NCBI RefSeq assembly: GCF_030269925.1
Contig: NC_085130.1
Span: forward strand, 8,506,501-8,570,500
DNA: 64,000 nt
Source: Bombyx mori
Taxonomy: Eukaryota > Arthropoda > Insecta > Lepidoptera > Bombycidae
Direction: 5' to 3'
Made by a program: the position numbers and the translations under genes. Positions 21,801 through 27,250 of this stretch are shown in pieces (within the stretch, counting starts at the first letter, position 1; every line of letters begins with the position of its first letter). Below the pieces are notes generated by a model that ran no database searches, was not told the DNA's origin, and worked only from the letters and a program-made list of their open reading frames with translations.

Positions 21801-21954
21801 CTCCAGCACCCCACACAACAGCAACCAGATCCTGACGGTGCAGAACCTCACCAGCGACACTCCACAGTACGGAACCATCAAGAAGGAGAACAAAAAACAA
21901 AACGTGACCATCGATGAGTCTTTCAATAAAAGAAGCGAGACTCACGTTGTCTAA
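753..21954 (+). CDS. sns: Nephrin-family Ig/FN3 adhesion receptor gene, 3' part (spliced, 18 exons seen)
   Basis: Transmembrane adhesion receptor of the nephrin / Sticks-and-stones / Hibris family. In flies these proteins pair with Kirre/Rst at contacts of fusing myoblasts, nephrocytes and eye cells. Visible order: five Ig domains (exon pairs 753+3233, 3794+4636, 5485+6693, 8514+8772, then the end of 8772+10333), one FN3 domain (11556+12398), membrane segment (13411 or 13996), and a cytoplasmic tail (16395 to 21954) with polyproline, a PPNY motif and a C-terminal HVV. All splice phases agree and every internal exon has AG/GT borders. Family proteins usually have eight or more Ig domains, so the signal peptide and N-terminal domains lie left of the window. 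The tail block beginning EMYAPSSYND is, from memory, shared with fly Sns. I cannot tell whether the fly one-to-one counterpart is sns or hbs; the symbol is by family. Confidence 0.85.
903..1310 (+). mobile_element. LINE 3' end with RT C-terminus, family C
   Basis: It begins with a degraded reverse-transcriptase C-terminus (VVAAGNYIPNP, then RRRPKHVITDPPDP), alignable by eye to the end of the Jockey ORF2 at 63.6 kb. A 3'UTR with gagctcacctactag and an A-run follows. The 5' end is truncated. It starts about 14 bp after the exon donor. Confidence 0.7.
1311..1823. other. AT-rich intron DNA, nothing recognised
   Basis: Homopolymer A/T runs and no open frame of note. Confidence 0.5.
1824..2248. 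mobile_element. MITE-like element with 28 bp inverted ends, containing a Helitron tail
   Basis: The left end tcagcgcaaaagtggctta and the right end taagccacttttgcgctga are inverted copies. Between them lies a Helitron-like piece (1906-2114), so this is probably a nested insertion. Family not named. Confidence 0.6.
1906..2114 (-). mobile_element. Helitron-like nonautonomous element (uninterrupted copy)
   Basis: Begins ccagcgacccgccctcgctt and ends actatgtagtga. It is the same family as 25105-25631 and carries the intact GACCCGCC site (1911-1918) that holds a hAT-type insertion in the other copy. Confidence 0.6.
2250..3232. other. Intron DNA with a possible Bm1 fragment
   Basis: About 2298-2375 resembles the Bm1 middle part on the minus strand (gttattctttcagcgtcgaa). 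The rest, including a purine-rich stretch near 2680-2730, I do not recognise. Confidence 0.35.
3233..3386 (+). CDS. sns: Nephrin exon: second half of the first visible Ig domain
   Basis: The acceptor cattctttacag is followed by a phase 0 frame. The donor is CACT/gtgagt, ending in phase 1. It encodes the D to G strands, with the second disulfide cysteine in YRCEATN and the typical domain end VTLNVH, completed as HF by the next exon. A Bm1 SINE starts about 65 bp past the donor. Confidence 0.85.
3453..3649 (+). mobile_element. Bm1 SINE, 5'-truncated
   Basis: Starts at the internal ttactgctggtaggacctct block and ends in a poly-A run after gatgtctatggc. It lacks the tRNA-like head and the last part of the tail. 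Confidence 0.75.
3794..3931 (+). CDS. sns: Nephrin exon: first half of second visible Ig domain
   Basis: The acceptor is ttaatctgacag and the donor is TTCAAA/gtgagt, phase 1 to phase 1. It reads APEAVKVRAEP, the cysteine in LICDS, then SNPPATLSWWRDG, which carries the core tryptophans. This is a typical nephrin-type Ig start. Confidence 0.85.
3932..4330. other. AT-rich intron DNA, nothing recognised
   Basis: No repeat family or coding signal seen. Confidence 0.4.
4331..4590 (+). mobile_element. LINE 3' end, family C
   Basis: Contains caccggtcaccgtcctggcc, actgagtttctcgcc, gtgagctcacctactag and a terminal agtagggaaa. Untranslated 3' part only. Confidence 0.7.
4636..4800 (+). CDS. sns: Nephrin exon: second half of second visible Ig domain
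   Basis: The acceptor is gtccaatag and the donor is TTTTGT/gtaagt, phase 1 to phase 1. It reads LKKGLHGGKVSTIELKLSI, then the cysteine in VYTCQATNE. The KxGLHGGxVST stretch is, from memory, characteristic of this Ig domain in nephrins. Confidence 0.85.
4827..4945 (+). repeat. Tandem duplication, 66 bp period, two units
   Basis: agcagcggatatgatgtgat and agcagtggaaatgatgcgat start 66 bp apart, each followed by tgtatcttgatatgaggttg. It starts 27 bp into the intron after the exon at 4636. Confidence 0.7.
5219..5445 (+). mobile_element. Bm1 SINE, 5'-truncated
   Basis: Standard internal block to gcaataaaaaag. A short stretch including part of the cgtttcggtttgaaggg block is missing. It ends 40 bp before the exon at 5485. 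Confidence 0.75.
5485..5643 (+). CDS. sns: Nephrin exon: first half of third visible Ig domain
   Basis: The acceptor is gttgtaatttcag and the donor is GGCA/gtgagt, phase 1 to phase 1. It encodes APIFDDTTSYNTVG, then LIISVRADGNPPS and YTWTKDGLPI. The position where a B-strand cysteine is expected holds serine (IISV), although the partner exon keeps its cysteine (YTCEAVN). Confidence 0.85.
5774..5889 (+). mobile_element. LINE 3' tail, family B
   Basis: ggtatgcagcggcttagctc through ctacaagggcaataaaa. This is the short 3'UTR shared with the element at 11980, where the RT C-terminus is still attached. Confidence 0.65.
5890..6455. other. AT-rich intron DNA with a G10 run
   Basis: Nothing recognised apart from ten consecutive G at about 6342-6351. 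Confidence 0.4.
6456..6649 (-). mobile_element. Bm1 SINE, truncated, diverged
   Basis: Reverse orientation: ttttattgcttaggtgggta through gaaataggcagag. It ends 43 bp before the exon at 6693. Confidence 0.7.
6693..6824 (+). CDS. sns: Nephrin exon: second half of third visible Ig domain
   Basis: The acceptor is tttttttgaacag and the donor is CACT/gtgagt, phase 1 to phase 1. It encodes SMLNMTKLTRHDAGIYTCEA and ends in ISVSVH. A Jockey-type LINE fragment begins about 25 bp past the donor. Confidence 0.85.
6850..7010 (+). mobile_element. Jockey-type LINE 3'UTR fragment
   Basis: Matches the 3'UTR of the element at 58.9 kb: ttaggtctcc, cgggcagctgttagcaaatc, ctggtgaaactggaaagg, then a poly-A. Confidence 0.75.
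7011..7920. other. AT-rich intron DNA, nothing recognised
   Basis: No coding or repeat signature recognised. Confidence 0.4.
8192..8263. repeat. Perfect 33 bp inverted repeat, 6 nt loop
   Basis: The arm at 8192-8224 is the exact reverse complement of 8231-8263, with loop ctacaa. The flanks (7930-8190 and 8264-8460) look like repeat DNA of a family I do not recognise. It lies in the intron before the exon at 8514. Confidence 0.9.
8514..8594 (+). CDS. sns: Nephrin exon: short start of fourth visible Ig domain
   Basis: The acceptor is cttatttctttag and the donor is GATCG/gtaagt; 81 bp, phase 1 to phase 1. It reads PAGIKSVSQNVV, then DAVLSCTAIG with the first cysteine. The domain continues in the exon at 8772. 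Confidence 0.85.
8772..9054 (+). CDS. sns: Nephrin exon: rest of fourth visible Ig domain and start of fifth
   Basis: The acceptor is tctatcaacag and the donor is TGCAA/gtaagt, phase 1 to phase 2. It reads GNPLLAEHIKWERKG, the closing cysteine in NFQCVVNNGIG, the linker VMLIVKFKPEM, then GRLMCK, the first cysteine of the next Ig domain. At 283 bp it is the longest exon of the gene in the window. Confidence 0.85.
9055..9650. other. AT-rich intron DNA, nothing recognised
   Basis: No feature supported. Confidence 0.4.
9651..9766 (+). mobile_element. LINE 3' tail, family B
   Basis: ggtaggcagcggcttggctc, gcgacggtaaccactcacca, then gcaataaaaaaaa. Close to the apparent consensus. Confidence 0.7.
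9994..10239 (+). mobile_element. Bm1 SINE, head missing
   Basis: ttactggtgctaagatatct to ctaagctataaaaaaaaa. It ends 93 bp before the exon at 10333. Confidence 0.8.
10333..10568 (+). CDS. sns: Nephrin exon: fifth visible Ig domain (membrane-proximal)
   Basis: The acceptor is tttcctaattttag and the donor is CACCAG/gtaaac, phase 2 to phase 1. It reads CKSVPAPSFTWSKNG, then SDYGSYECGARNELG, and ends in VKLDVTSAP, the usual Ig to FN3 hinge. Confidence 0.85.
10653..10907 (-). mobile_element. Bm1 SINE, head missing
   Basis: A poly-T run, then attgcttagatgggtggacg through ggtcctaccaccagtaa. Confidence 0.85.
11011..11292. mobile_element. Possible MITE with caaaagtgaaactttt ends
   Basis: The left end (11011) and the inverted right end (11271-11292, aaaagtttcactttg) face each other around a GC-richer core. 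Just before it (about 10990-11007) is a small perfect hairpin gtggtttt/aaaaccac. Confidence 0.4.
11556..11664 (+). CDS. sns: Nephrin exon: first half of FN3 domain
   Basis: The acceptor is aatttattttacag and the donor is TATAG/gtaagg, phase 1 to phase 2. It encodes DQVVSLTVTNVTHS, then VTLEWVPGFDGG, with the conserved FN3 tryptophan, and WYRIRYR. Confidence 0.85.
11800..12268 (+). mobile_element. LINE fragment: RT C-terminus plus 3' tail, family B
   Basis: From 11981 the frame reads FYHRTARHRSRVHPYHLEPL, then FQRYFLPRTIRLWNELSATV, the typical C-terminal end of a non-LTR reverse transcriptase. The ggtaggcagcggcttgg tail and a short poly-A follow. The 11800-11980 part belongs to the same or another repeat. 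5'-truncated. Confidence 0.65.
12270..12395 (-). mobile_element. LINE RT C-terminal fragment, other family
   Basis: The minus strand reads LERLFVTGKIEGKRPRGYSP, the conserved C-terminal box also seen at 43125 (VTGKRPRGRSPTRW). It directly abuts the polypyrimidine tract of the exon at 12398. Confidence 0.55.
12398..12567 (+). CDS. sns: Nephrin exon: second half of FN3 domain
   Basis: The acceptor is tttcgctttag and the donor is CGCTGA/gtgagt, phase 2 to phase 1. It encodes FTVRGLEKNTDYVFSVMAIN, the FN3 E to G strands with the conserved tyrosine, then GQSKYRPDDTKATTL leading to the membrane stalk. Confidence 0.85.
12568..13090. other. Intron DNA, nothing recognised
   Basis: AT-rich with no open frame of note. 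Confidence 0.4.
13091..13290 (+). mobile_element. Bm1 SINE, diverged, with deletions
   Basis: tactagtggtaggacttctt to ctaaacaataaag. Several internal deletions suggest an old copy. Confidence 0.65.
13411..13569 (+). CDS. sns: Nephrin alternative membrane exon 1 (stalk + transmembrane)
   Basis: The acceptor is ccacgctgctaaag, phase 1. The frame reads NLIHSSVQSSEEYSYHVPG, then a hydrophobic segment VFIIVGTIIGTALILLNVLM, then basic HKRTNKRIR. The donor would be GAG/gtttgg, which is weak but gives phase 1, like the exon at 13996. Without splicing the frame ends after five further codons at TAA 13584-13586, with an ATTAAA at 13624. It is therefore either mutually exclusive with 13996 or a short terminal exon. 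Whether it is used is inferred. Confidence 0.6.
13996..14166 (+). CDS. sns: Nephrin membrane exon 2 (stalk + transmembrane)
   Basis: The acceptor is strong (ctccctcccaaaag) and the donor is ATCAAAG/gtattt, phase 1 to phase 1. It encodes a Ser/Thr-rich stalk with VETPDISKP, the membrane segment VIVYVSLTGAVLVLINVALI, then WKRRLRRIK as stop-transfer. It is the better supported of the two membrane exons and joins in frame to the tail exon at 16395. Confidence 0.8.
14285..14724 (+). mobile_element. Bm1 SINE, full length (about 440 bp)
   Basis: The tRNA-like head gtggcccaaaggataagac (A box) and ggtgttcaaatccc (B box) is present. The middle has tccacggtgaaggaataac, the tail the ggtaggacctcttgtgag block and poly-A. 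One of two complete + strand copies. Confidence 0.85.
14727..15650. other. Intron DNA with one short direct repeat
   Basis: ataacgcatttcgtgtgaca occurs twice 35 bp apart (about 14962 and 14997). Otherwise nothing recognised. Confidence 0.5.
15651..16351. mobile_element. Element of about 700 bp with long GC-rich inverted ends
   Basis: Left end gtgtgcgcggaactagttgg, right end (inverted) gtgcacgcggatctagttgg. Both are followed by ccgcgcctta and a GC-rich stretch. The AT-rich core includes a Helitron-like piece starting ctagtgacccggcagac at 16024. The right end lies 43 bp before the exon at 16395. Confidence 0.6.
16395..16591 (+). CDS. sns: Nephrin exon: start of cytoplasmic tail
   Basis: The acceptor is ggtgttgccacag and the donor is AGTCAG/gtcagt, phase 1 to phase 0. 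It reads EQAGQASKSATIEMYAPSSY, NDTMTGETLSSVSEKSETYS, then acidic and RHPPPIPEVPS-like proline-rich sequence. The EMYAPSSYND block supports the Sns/Hbs assignment. The tyrosines are candidate phosphorylation sites (inference). Confidence 0.85.
16905..17070 (+). CDS. sns: Nephrin exon: proline/tyrosine-rich tail with PPNY
   Basis: The acceptor is gtaatctcttgcag and the donor is AGCGCTG/gtgagt, phase 0 to phase 1. It encodes TTDAYLMEDQGLVIPPPLDY and then PPPNYAVYDGDHS. PPNY is a WW-domain type motif. The frame stays open past the donor to a TAA at 17208. Confidence 0.8.
17071..17544 (+). other. Intron, with ORF extension of the preceding exon
   Basis: The first 140 bp stay open in the exon frame to TAA at 17208 and encode FYRRITVPVSQLVVTTLGN, then a Tyr/Lys-rich end. 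An AATAAA lies at 17425. The rest is AT-rich. It could be an alternative terminal exon. Confidence 0.35.
17545..17706 (+). mobile_element. LINE 3' end, family C
   Basis: cactgagtttccgatccggt, agcacggctcttactaggg and gagctcacctactag, then agcataggtaggaaaaaa. Confidence 0.7.
17800..17918 (+). CDS. sns: Nephrin exon: cytoplasmic tail
   Basis: The acceptor is catctgtag and the donor is CAGCAG/gtaagc, phase 1 to phase 0. It reads GKPNYVPAPSPMPPLDGSYY, then SSDRYLSYPPLIGEYLQQ, rich in proline and tyrosine. The border GTAG/GTAAG contains a GTAAG just after the acceptor. Confidence 0.75.
17996..18239 (+). mobile_element. Bm1 SINE, head missing
   Basis: cactggtggtaggacctctt through catctaagcaataaaaaa. 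Confidence 0.85.
18446..18704. mobile_element. piggyBac-type MITE with TTAA duplications
   Basis: Flanked by TTAA (18442-18445 and 18705-18708). The inverted ends are cacgttgactgccgtgtagg on the left and, read inward, ccctttgactgccatgtagg on the right. Similarity of the inverted ends continues for about 60 bp. At 259 bp it is non-coding and must be moved in trans. Confidence 0.8.
18833..18968 (+). CDS. sns: Nephrin exon: cytoplasmic tail
   Basis: The acceptor is ttatttcgtgtag and the donor is GACG/gtcagt, phase 0 to phase 1. It reads QAGRTPTPPQQYGAQPL, then SHMPSPPHNYGLD. Low complexity, proline- and glutamine-rich. Confidence 0.75.
19005..19205 (-). mobile_element. RTE-type LINE RT C-terminal fragment
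   Basis: The minus strand encodes the C-terminal GRGRPKKKWMDC-like box, parallel to the better copy at 55638-55853. Short and truncated. Confidence 0.6.
19206..20177. other. Intron DNA with a LINE 3' tail
   Basis: About 19545-19635 (gtcggctggaagagaatgcc, gcattaagtccgcctgtg, then ataaataaataaat) looks like a common lepidopteran LINE 3' end on the + strand. The rest is not recognised. Confidence 0.45.
20178..20426 (+). mobile_element. Bm1 SINE, head missing
   Basis: cactggtggtagaacctctt to ataaggcaataaaaaaa. A 25 bp LINE scrap (gatccggcgagaaactcagt, minus) follows. Confidence 0.8.
20580..20683 (+). CDS. sns: Nephrin exon: cytoplasmic tail, GC-rich
   Basis: The acceptor is acagtatctatag and the donor is GCGCAG/gtacgg, phase 1 to phase 0. 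It encodes RQSAGGTLRRQRLDK, then PPPDVTVLHPGNCAQ. It is much more GC-rich than its surroundings, which fits selection on coding sequence. Confidence 0.75.
20805..20937 (+). mobile_element. Bm1 SINE, 3' part only
   Basis: taactatactgagatattag to gtctaggcaataaaaaa. Confidence 0.7.
21251..21636. mobile_element. Nonautonomous element with acgcttttat / ataaaagcgt ends
   Basis: 386 bp with short inverted ends. Internal sequence (cttattaaggaccgatgaca, catgcaccccacgctttttt) recurs in opposite orientation at 34317-35041 and in part at 58582-58704. It ends 66 bp before the last coding exon. Confidence 0.6.
21703..21954 (+). CDS. sns: Nephrin last coding exon and stop
   Basis: The acceptor is ccctcgttttcag, phase 0; the stop is TAA at 21952. 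It encodes HQISQTPSTKQPQSILKDPS, a His/Tyr/Pro-rich part, then TPQYGTIKKENKKQ and the terminus SETHVV. The last three residues HVV resemble the HLV-type PDZ ligand I recall for vertebrate nephrin. Confidence 0.85.
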   Translation, partial: HQISQTPSTKQPQSILKDPSRHKYGHPYGSPVSSSTPHNSNQILTVQNLTSDTPQYGTIKKENKKQNVTIDESFNKRSETHVV

Positions 21955-22760
21955 ATCATCACGTTTCCAAAACTCAAAGTGGCCAAAGTGCAAGTACAAA
22001 GTGACCAAAACCGAAAGTGCGAACTCAAAGTGTACAAAGTGCAAACTCAGTGTACAAAGTGCAAACCCAAAGTGACTTAGTGACTCGGTGATTATCTAAA
22101 CGACAATTAAAGTTACGTTAAGTGTCAAGTGTAAATAGAGAGTAGACAGACATTGTAGATAGATTTATAATTAACAATTGAATGTGATAAACTATTACAG
22201 ACAATGGTTTTCATTTAGATAGATATTGTTGAAATGACGTCAGCCCATTTCGCGTTCCCTGAACCTCCCCGGGTCACTTCGATTTTGAACCTTATGGAGT
22301 ATATCCAAGCAGTTCATAATCTAACCACACAGATAAACGTCGTACCTGTATCGGGTTTCGCATTAACTTTTGTTCGTTGGTAATTTAATGAAATAACACT
22401 TTGTTCTTTTTGTAAAATTGCTTTGAATTCAGAATATAGGTTTGAAAGGGTAAATAAATATCTGTTAAGTGGAAACTCGTGTGGGGGAAAGTGAAGGGGG
22501 GTGGGGCGCGGGGAGGTGAGGGGGTGGGGGGGAGCGCGGGGCTGAGCGCTGGTTGTAATTAAAACGTTTGACTGATTTATCAAAATATGATTATTATTAC
22601 TAATAATAATATTAAATAATAATAAAAAAAAACATAATTTTTGTAAATATTCAGACTACGTCCAAGAATTAAAGACAATTTTTTCGATTTTTACATTTAT
22701 GTAAATGTTTTAGATTATATTATAATCTTGAATTAAAAAATTAATAAACATGAATCGATT
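21955..22760 (+). other. Putative 3'UTR of the nephrin gene
   Basis: Follows the TAA directly. It holds eight AAAGTG words (21975-22074), PUF-type motifs TGTAAATA (22130), TGTAGATA (22154) and TGTAAATA (22642), a G-rich run (22482-22541), and AATAAA candidates at 22621 and 22743. The true 3' end is not known and could lie further into the AT-rich DNA to about 24 kb. Confidence 0.5.
22743..22748 (+). terminator. Candidate poly(A) signal AATAAA
   Basis: Canonical AATAAA about 0.8 kb after the stop codon, downstream of the G-rich and PUF motifs. Others occur at 22621 and within the AT-rich tail, so this is one of several options. Confidence 0.3.
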
Positions 22761-24130
22761 CTGTCGTCTGTTGGTTTGTCAAAAAAGTTATTGCAAATGA
22801 CAAATTTGTCATTGAATTGTTCTAAATGATTCCTTCGAAGGATCTCTTTGTCATTTATTTTTATAAAAAATAATGATAACTACAATGATGTTTTCTTTTT
22901 TTTTTTTTAAATTGTTCCCTGAAATTCTAAATCGATGTGTTTTTAGCTATTAATATATTGTTATAGAAAATGAGAATTAACGTTAAATTTTTATTAAATG
23001 TTTTCGTAATGGAAGTCCCAACGAAAAAATAAATGATAAGTTTTAATTAATAATGCCCGACTTCGGCACTTATTTTACTGTTAATAATTATGTAACTAAA
23101 TTTTATAGTCAAAACTAGATATTATTAATTTTAATCATTTTAAGATAAATTTTTTCAAATTTTTTTCGAAGCCATATTTTCAGTAACAAAACTGTACATA
23201 ATAACAAATAATACTCAAAAATCGAACTGACAATAATGTTTCTTTGGTTTTTTTTTTATTTTGTTCATTTTAAAAATAAAATAATCTCATTGTAAATAAA
23301 TACCGTGTAATTGTGTAAAAAATATTAGCTTTTTTACTCCAAAATTAAATCGGTTATTAAAAAAAACATACCAAAGTCTTGCATATAATAATTTTAATTT
23401 TTAAGTTTAAAAAAAAATACTTTTAAATTTTTTTATTTCAGTTTTATACGATTCTGTAACAATCATTTTAAAAATCAAACGAATGATTTTTATTTAATTT
23501 TTTCATTTGATTTAAAAAGCTAAAAAAAATGAAAAAAATCCATCCATTGAACAAATACGATTTTATATTTAAGAATTAAAAATAATTCTATTGTTACATT
23601 TTTTTTTTTTTGAATCGAAATAAAAAATACATCATTATACATTTTTTTTGTTTTATTTTCCATTACACACACATAATTTCCGGGTGTTTTTCTTTGAAAA
23701 ATCAATTATCCAAACATATCACTTCGATTATTTTTTTTTTTGTTTTATCATAATAATAATATAAACGTGCCAAAATTATTTTCCTTTCAACGTCAGAATA
23801 GTTGTAATTGTGTGTTGTACTTTCGTCCTTATTGTAATAATATAAGTTAAGTATTTATGGATAAACAATGGTGCCTTATACTCTACGCTATATTGACGAT
23901 AAATATCAAATTTGGATAATCCAGTTTTAGTATTTAAATGAATCCAAATATCGCAAAGCAATTCTAGGCCATCCTGTCTAAAGCTGTTTCCACAATGCAC
24001 CCACGGCGCTTGTTTTACAGACTTGCTAAGTCATACGACAATTTTATTTAGGAATTTACTCGGTAATAAGTAAATTTGTTAATAAAAACGTTTAGATAAT
24101 TTATTAATGAATATAGAAATGAAACATTTG
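22761..24130. other. Very AT-rich downstream DNA
   Basis: Long A/T homopolymers throughout; possibly an extended 3'UTR. A minus strand ORF (23776-24000) is listed under rejected observations. Confidence 0.4.
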
Positions 24131-24132
24131 AC

Positions 24133-24384
24133 TTACTGGTGGTAGGACCTCTTGTGAGTCCGCACGGGTAGGTACCACCGCTCCGCCTATTTCTGCCGTG
24201 AAGCAGTAATGCGTTTCGGTTCGAAGGGTGGGGCAGCCGTTGTAACTCTACTGAGACCTTAGAACTTATTAACTTATATCTCAAGGTGTGTGGTGCATTT
24301 ACGTTGTAGATGGTCTATGGGTTCCAATAACCACTTAACACCAGGTAGGCTGTGAGCTCGTCCACACATATAGGCAATAAAAAA
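24133..24384 (+). mobile_element. Bm1 SINE, head missing
   Basis: ttactggtggtaggacctct to tataggcaataaaaaa, with a small duplication (ttattaacttat) in the middle. Confidence 0.8.
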
Positions 24385-25104
24385 TATATTTGAAGTTCTA
24401 ATTGGCTCCATGACTTAATTTCAATAGCCAGATTCTAAGAATAAGATAAAAGATCTATTCACTGTTTGAAGTTCAAAATTCGTTCTGACCTTTCCGTTTT
24501 CGATACCGAGAATTATTGTTTTGTTCATGAAATATTCTGTTGGAAATCGAATTCCGACAGAAAATTCCATATATATATATATAAACATTACGTAATTTTT
24601 GTCTTCCACTGAATAGTGGACGACCTCACGGGTCAATGAACCGACTTCGCAGTCATTACGACGTAACATTACGTGTCGTGAAACAGCCGTACCGTCCTTT
24701 GAGATCCAACACCCGTATCAGGCTCCAAATAAAAACAAGTTACATATTTCATTGAAAGAAGCCTAAAAATTGCTTGTGGATATTCTCATAATAAAAATTC
24801 TAGTTAGGTGTAGTTTATTGTCATTGCTTGGTCCATTAGAACTCTCAGTCATTTGAAGACTGATTATGATTTGGTTTTTATTCTCTCTTTCTTATTAAAT
24901 AACTGATGCATACGAGCTTGTCATTTAGTGTTTGCAGAATATTCAAAACATGTTGTCAATATGATTAATTGTAATTGCATTAATTAATTAATTAATTAAT
25001 TAAATAAAATGAATGTCAATGTTTAATCTTCTCGAATTGTGAGTTTAAGCTATTTAATAAAGTCATGAATGTTATACGCTTTTTTTTATTTTTTTATTTG
25101 TGTA
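24385..25104. other. AT-rich intergenic DNA with an attaatta run
   Basis: An (attaatta)n microsatellite at about 24978-25004. No gene seen. Confidence 0.5.
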
Positions 25105-25631
25105 CTAGCGACCCGCCCAATGGCAGATCCAGGGGGGGGGGGGTCATGGGGGTCATGACCACCCCCTGAGCTGGTTCCAGGACTTAGGTGGACCACTAGT
25201 TGAATATAATGATTTTATTTATATATTTTGTCACCATACAGATTTTATATAAGTACATACCTTCAAAAATTAAATAATTTAATATAATATAATAACTTTG
25301 TATAATGGCAAACGTTTGGGAACGAACGCATCTAAATTTGACTATGTGACCCCCTCCTGGCGCCAAAGCTGGATCCGCCCTTGGACCCGCCCTCGCTTCG
25401 CTTAGGGAACTGTAATTTATTATTGATAACAGTATTTCTTCACTATTTAATAGATGTTATTATACATATAAACCTTCTTCTTCAATCACTCTATCCATTA
25501 AAAAATGCATCAAAACCGCAAATCAAATGCAAAAACGCATCTAAATCCGTTGCGTAGTTTTAAAGATTTAAGCATACATAGGGACAGATATAGGGACAGA
25601 GAAAGCGACTTTGTTTTATACTATGTAATGA
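25105..25631 (-). mobile_element. Helitron-like element split by a MITE
   Basis: Read on the minus strand it starts tcattacatagtataaaaca and ends gggcgggtcgctag, i.e. a TC start and CTAG end. The element is interrupted at GACCCGCC by the insertion at 25118-25383. Nonautonomous. Confidence 0.65.
25118..25383. mobile_element. hAT-type MITE, 266 bp, with 8 bp duplication
   Basis: Ends are caatggcagatccag (left) and, inverted, caagggcggatccag (right). It is flanked by GACCCGCC at 25110-25117 and 25384-25391. An 8 bp duplication with these ends fits the hAT superfamily. It includes a G12 run just inside the left end. Confidence 0.8.
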
Positions 25632-25825
25632 TAACGTGAAAAAATATTTTGATAATGCGATATTTGAAAAAAATACCAGTAACACCATGATATATACATC
25701 GTCAAGAAGCTATTTAATATAGAGCTTGTGTTTTGAGGATGAAGTAATAACAAAGAGGGTGGAAGCCGATGTCCGTAAGTAATTATTTACCATCAGGTGC
25801 GCCGTGAGCTACCAATCTTTCGATT

Positions 25826-26070
25826 ATTTTTTTAATGCTTAGATGGGTGGACGAGCTCACAGCCCACCTGGTGTTAAGTGGTTACTGGAGCCCATGGACA
25901 TCTACAACGTAAGTGCGCCACCCACCTTGAGATATAAGTTCTAAGATCTTAGTATAGTTACAACGGCTACCCCACCCTTCAAACCGAAACGAATTACTAC
26001 TTCACGGCAGAAATAGGCAGGGCGGTGGTACCTACCCGCGCGGACTCACAAGAGGTCCTACCACCAGTAA
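25826..26070 (-). mobile_element. Bm1 SINE, head missing
   Basis: tttttaatgcttagatgggt to ggtcctaccaccagtaa. Confidence 0.85.
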
Positions 26071-26430
26071 AAACGCCAGTCGATGACAACAAAACGAGCT
26101 AGCATTGTCGGTAACAATTAATATCTAACGTCAATTAAAATTAACAGCCTGTCAATAATTACCGAACTAATTGATACATTGATGACATACTCGTATAATG
26201 ATGAGCTTCACACAGCAAAAAGCTCAAATAAAGGTCTGCTCAGTGTTACAGACCACTACTAGTGGTAGGGTCATTTTAAAATATCATTTAAATCTGGTGT
26301 AAACGCAAGAATCGAGTTATTTCTTTATCGATACTTCCAATGTTGAAACTCAAAAGGAAAGTGTTGAAAAATGATTATTTAAAAGCCTCAATGTTTTACG
26401 ATATGGTAATGATAAAAAAAATTGTATAAT

Positions 26431-26680
26431 TTTTTTTAATTTTTTTTATTGCTTAAATGGGTGAACGAGCTCACAGCCCACCTGGTGTTAAGTGGTTACT
26501 GGAGCCCATAGACATCTACAACGTAAATGCGCCACCCATCTTGAGATATAAGTTCTAAGATCTCAGTATAGTTACAACGGCTGCCTCACCCTTCAAACCG
26601 AAACGCATTACTGCTTCACGGCGGAACAGGCAAGGTGATGGTACCTACCCGTGCGGACACACAAGACGTCCTACGACCAA
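26431..26680 (-). mobile_element. Bm1 SINE, head missing
   Basis: A poly-T run, attgcttaaatgggtgaacg to acaagacgtcctacgacca. Confidence 0.8.
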
Positions 26681-26995
26681 TATGACGGCCTGGATGTCAA
26701 GCCACTATGACGGTGATGGTAGATTAGAGCTTCAATTGCAATTCTATTGATGGCCTTACTCTCGGCAGAGAGGGACGGCATACCATCATTTAAGAATTCG
26801 TACACCGAGAAAAACTGTATTACTGATGAACTTTAAGAATTAAAATATTATATAAAGAATTTATCAGATTTTTTCGAAAGTCACGAATCGTATAAGTAGC
26901 TAGTATAGTGTCCACGACGAACAAGTCTAATAAAATAGCCTAGTCAAGTAAACGAGGCTCCTAGCCTATCGACATTTATTATAAACTAGCTGACC

Positions 26996-27200
26996 CGGCA
27001 GACTTCGTAGTGCCTGAATCGATAAATAAAAGACCTAAACTTTATTTGATTTCGAGAATTTTCATATTTATCCACCTTTTAAACCTACTCTGGACTTCCA
27101 CAAATAATTCTAGACTAAAATTAACCAAATCGATCCAGCCGTTCTCGAGTTTTAGCGAGACTAACGAACAGCAATTCATTTATATCTATAGAAATAAATA
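26996..27200 (-). mobile_element. Helitron-like fragment
   Basis: ctagctgacccggcagactt start (CTAG end of a minus element) followed by cgataaataaaagacc. It shares sequence with 16024-16262 (ccaaatcgatccagccgttc against the other copy). Confidence 0.5.
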
Positions 27201-27250
27201 TAGAAAAACTATCAATAATCTAAAGCGTTGCTTGAGAAGCCCGGAAGATA

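Noticed and set aside
23776..24000. 74-codon minus strand ORF with fairly normal composition
   Set aside because: No family recognised, no clear splice or promoter context, and it lies in very AT-rich DNA downstream of the receptor gene. Not called a gene.
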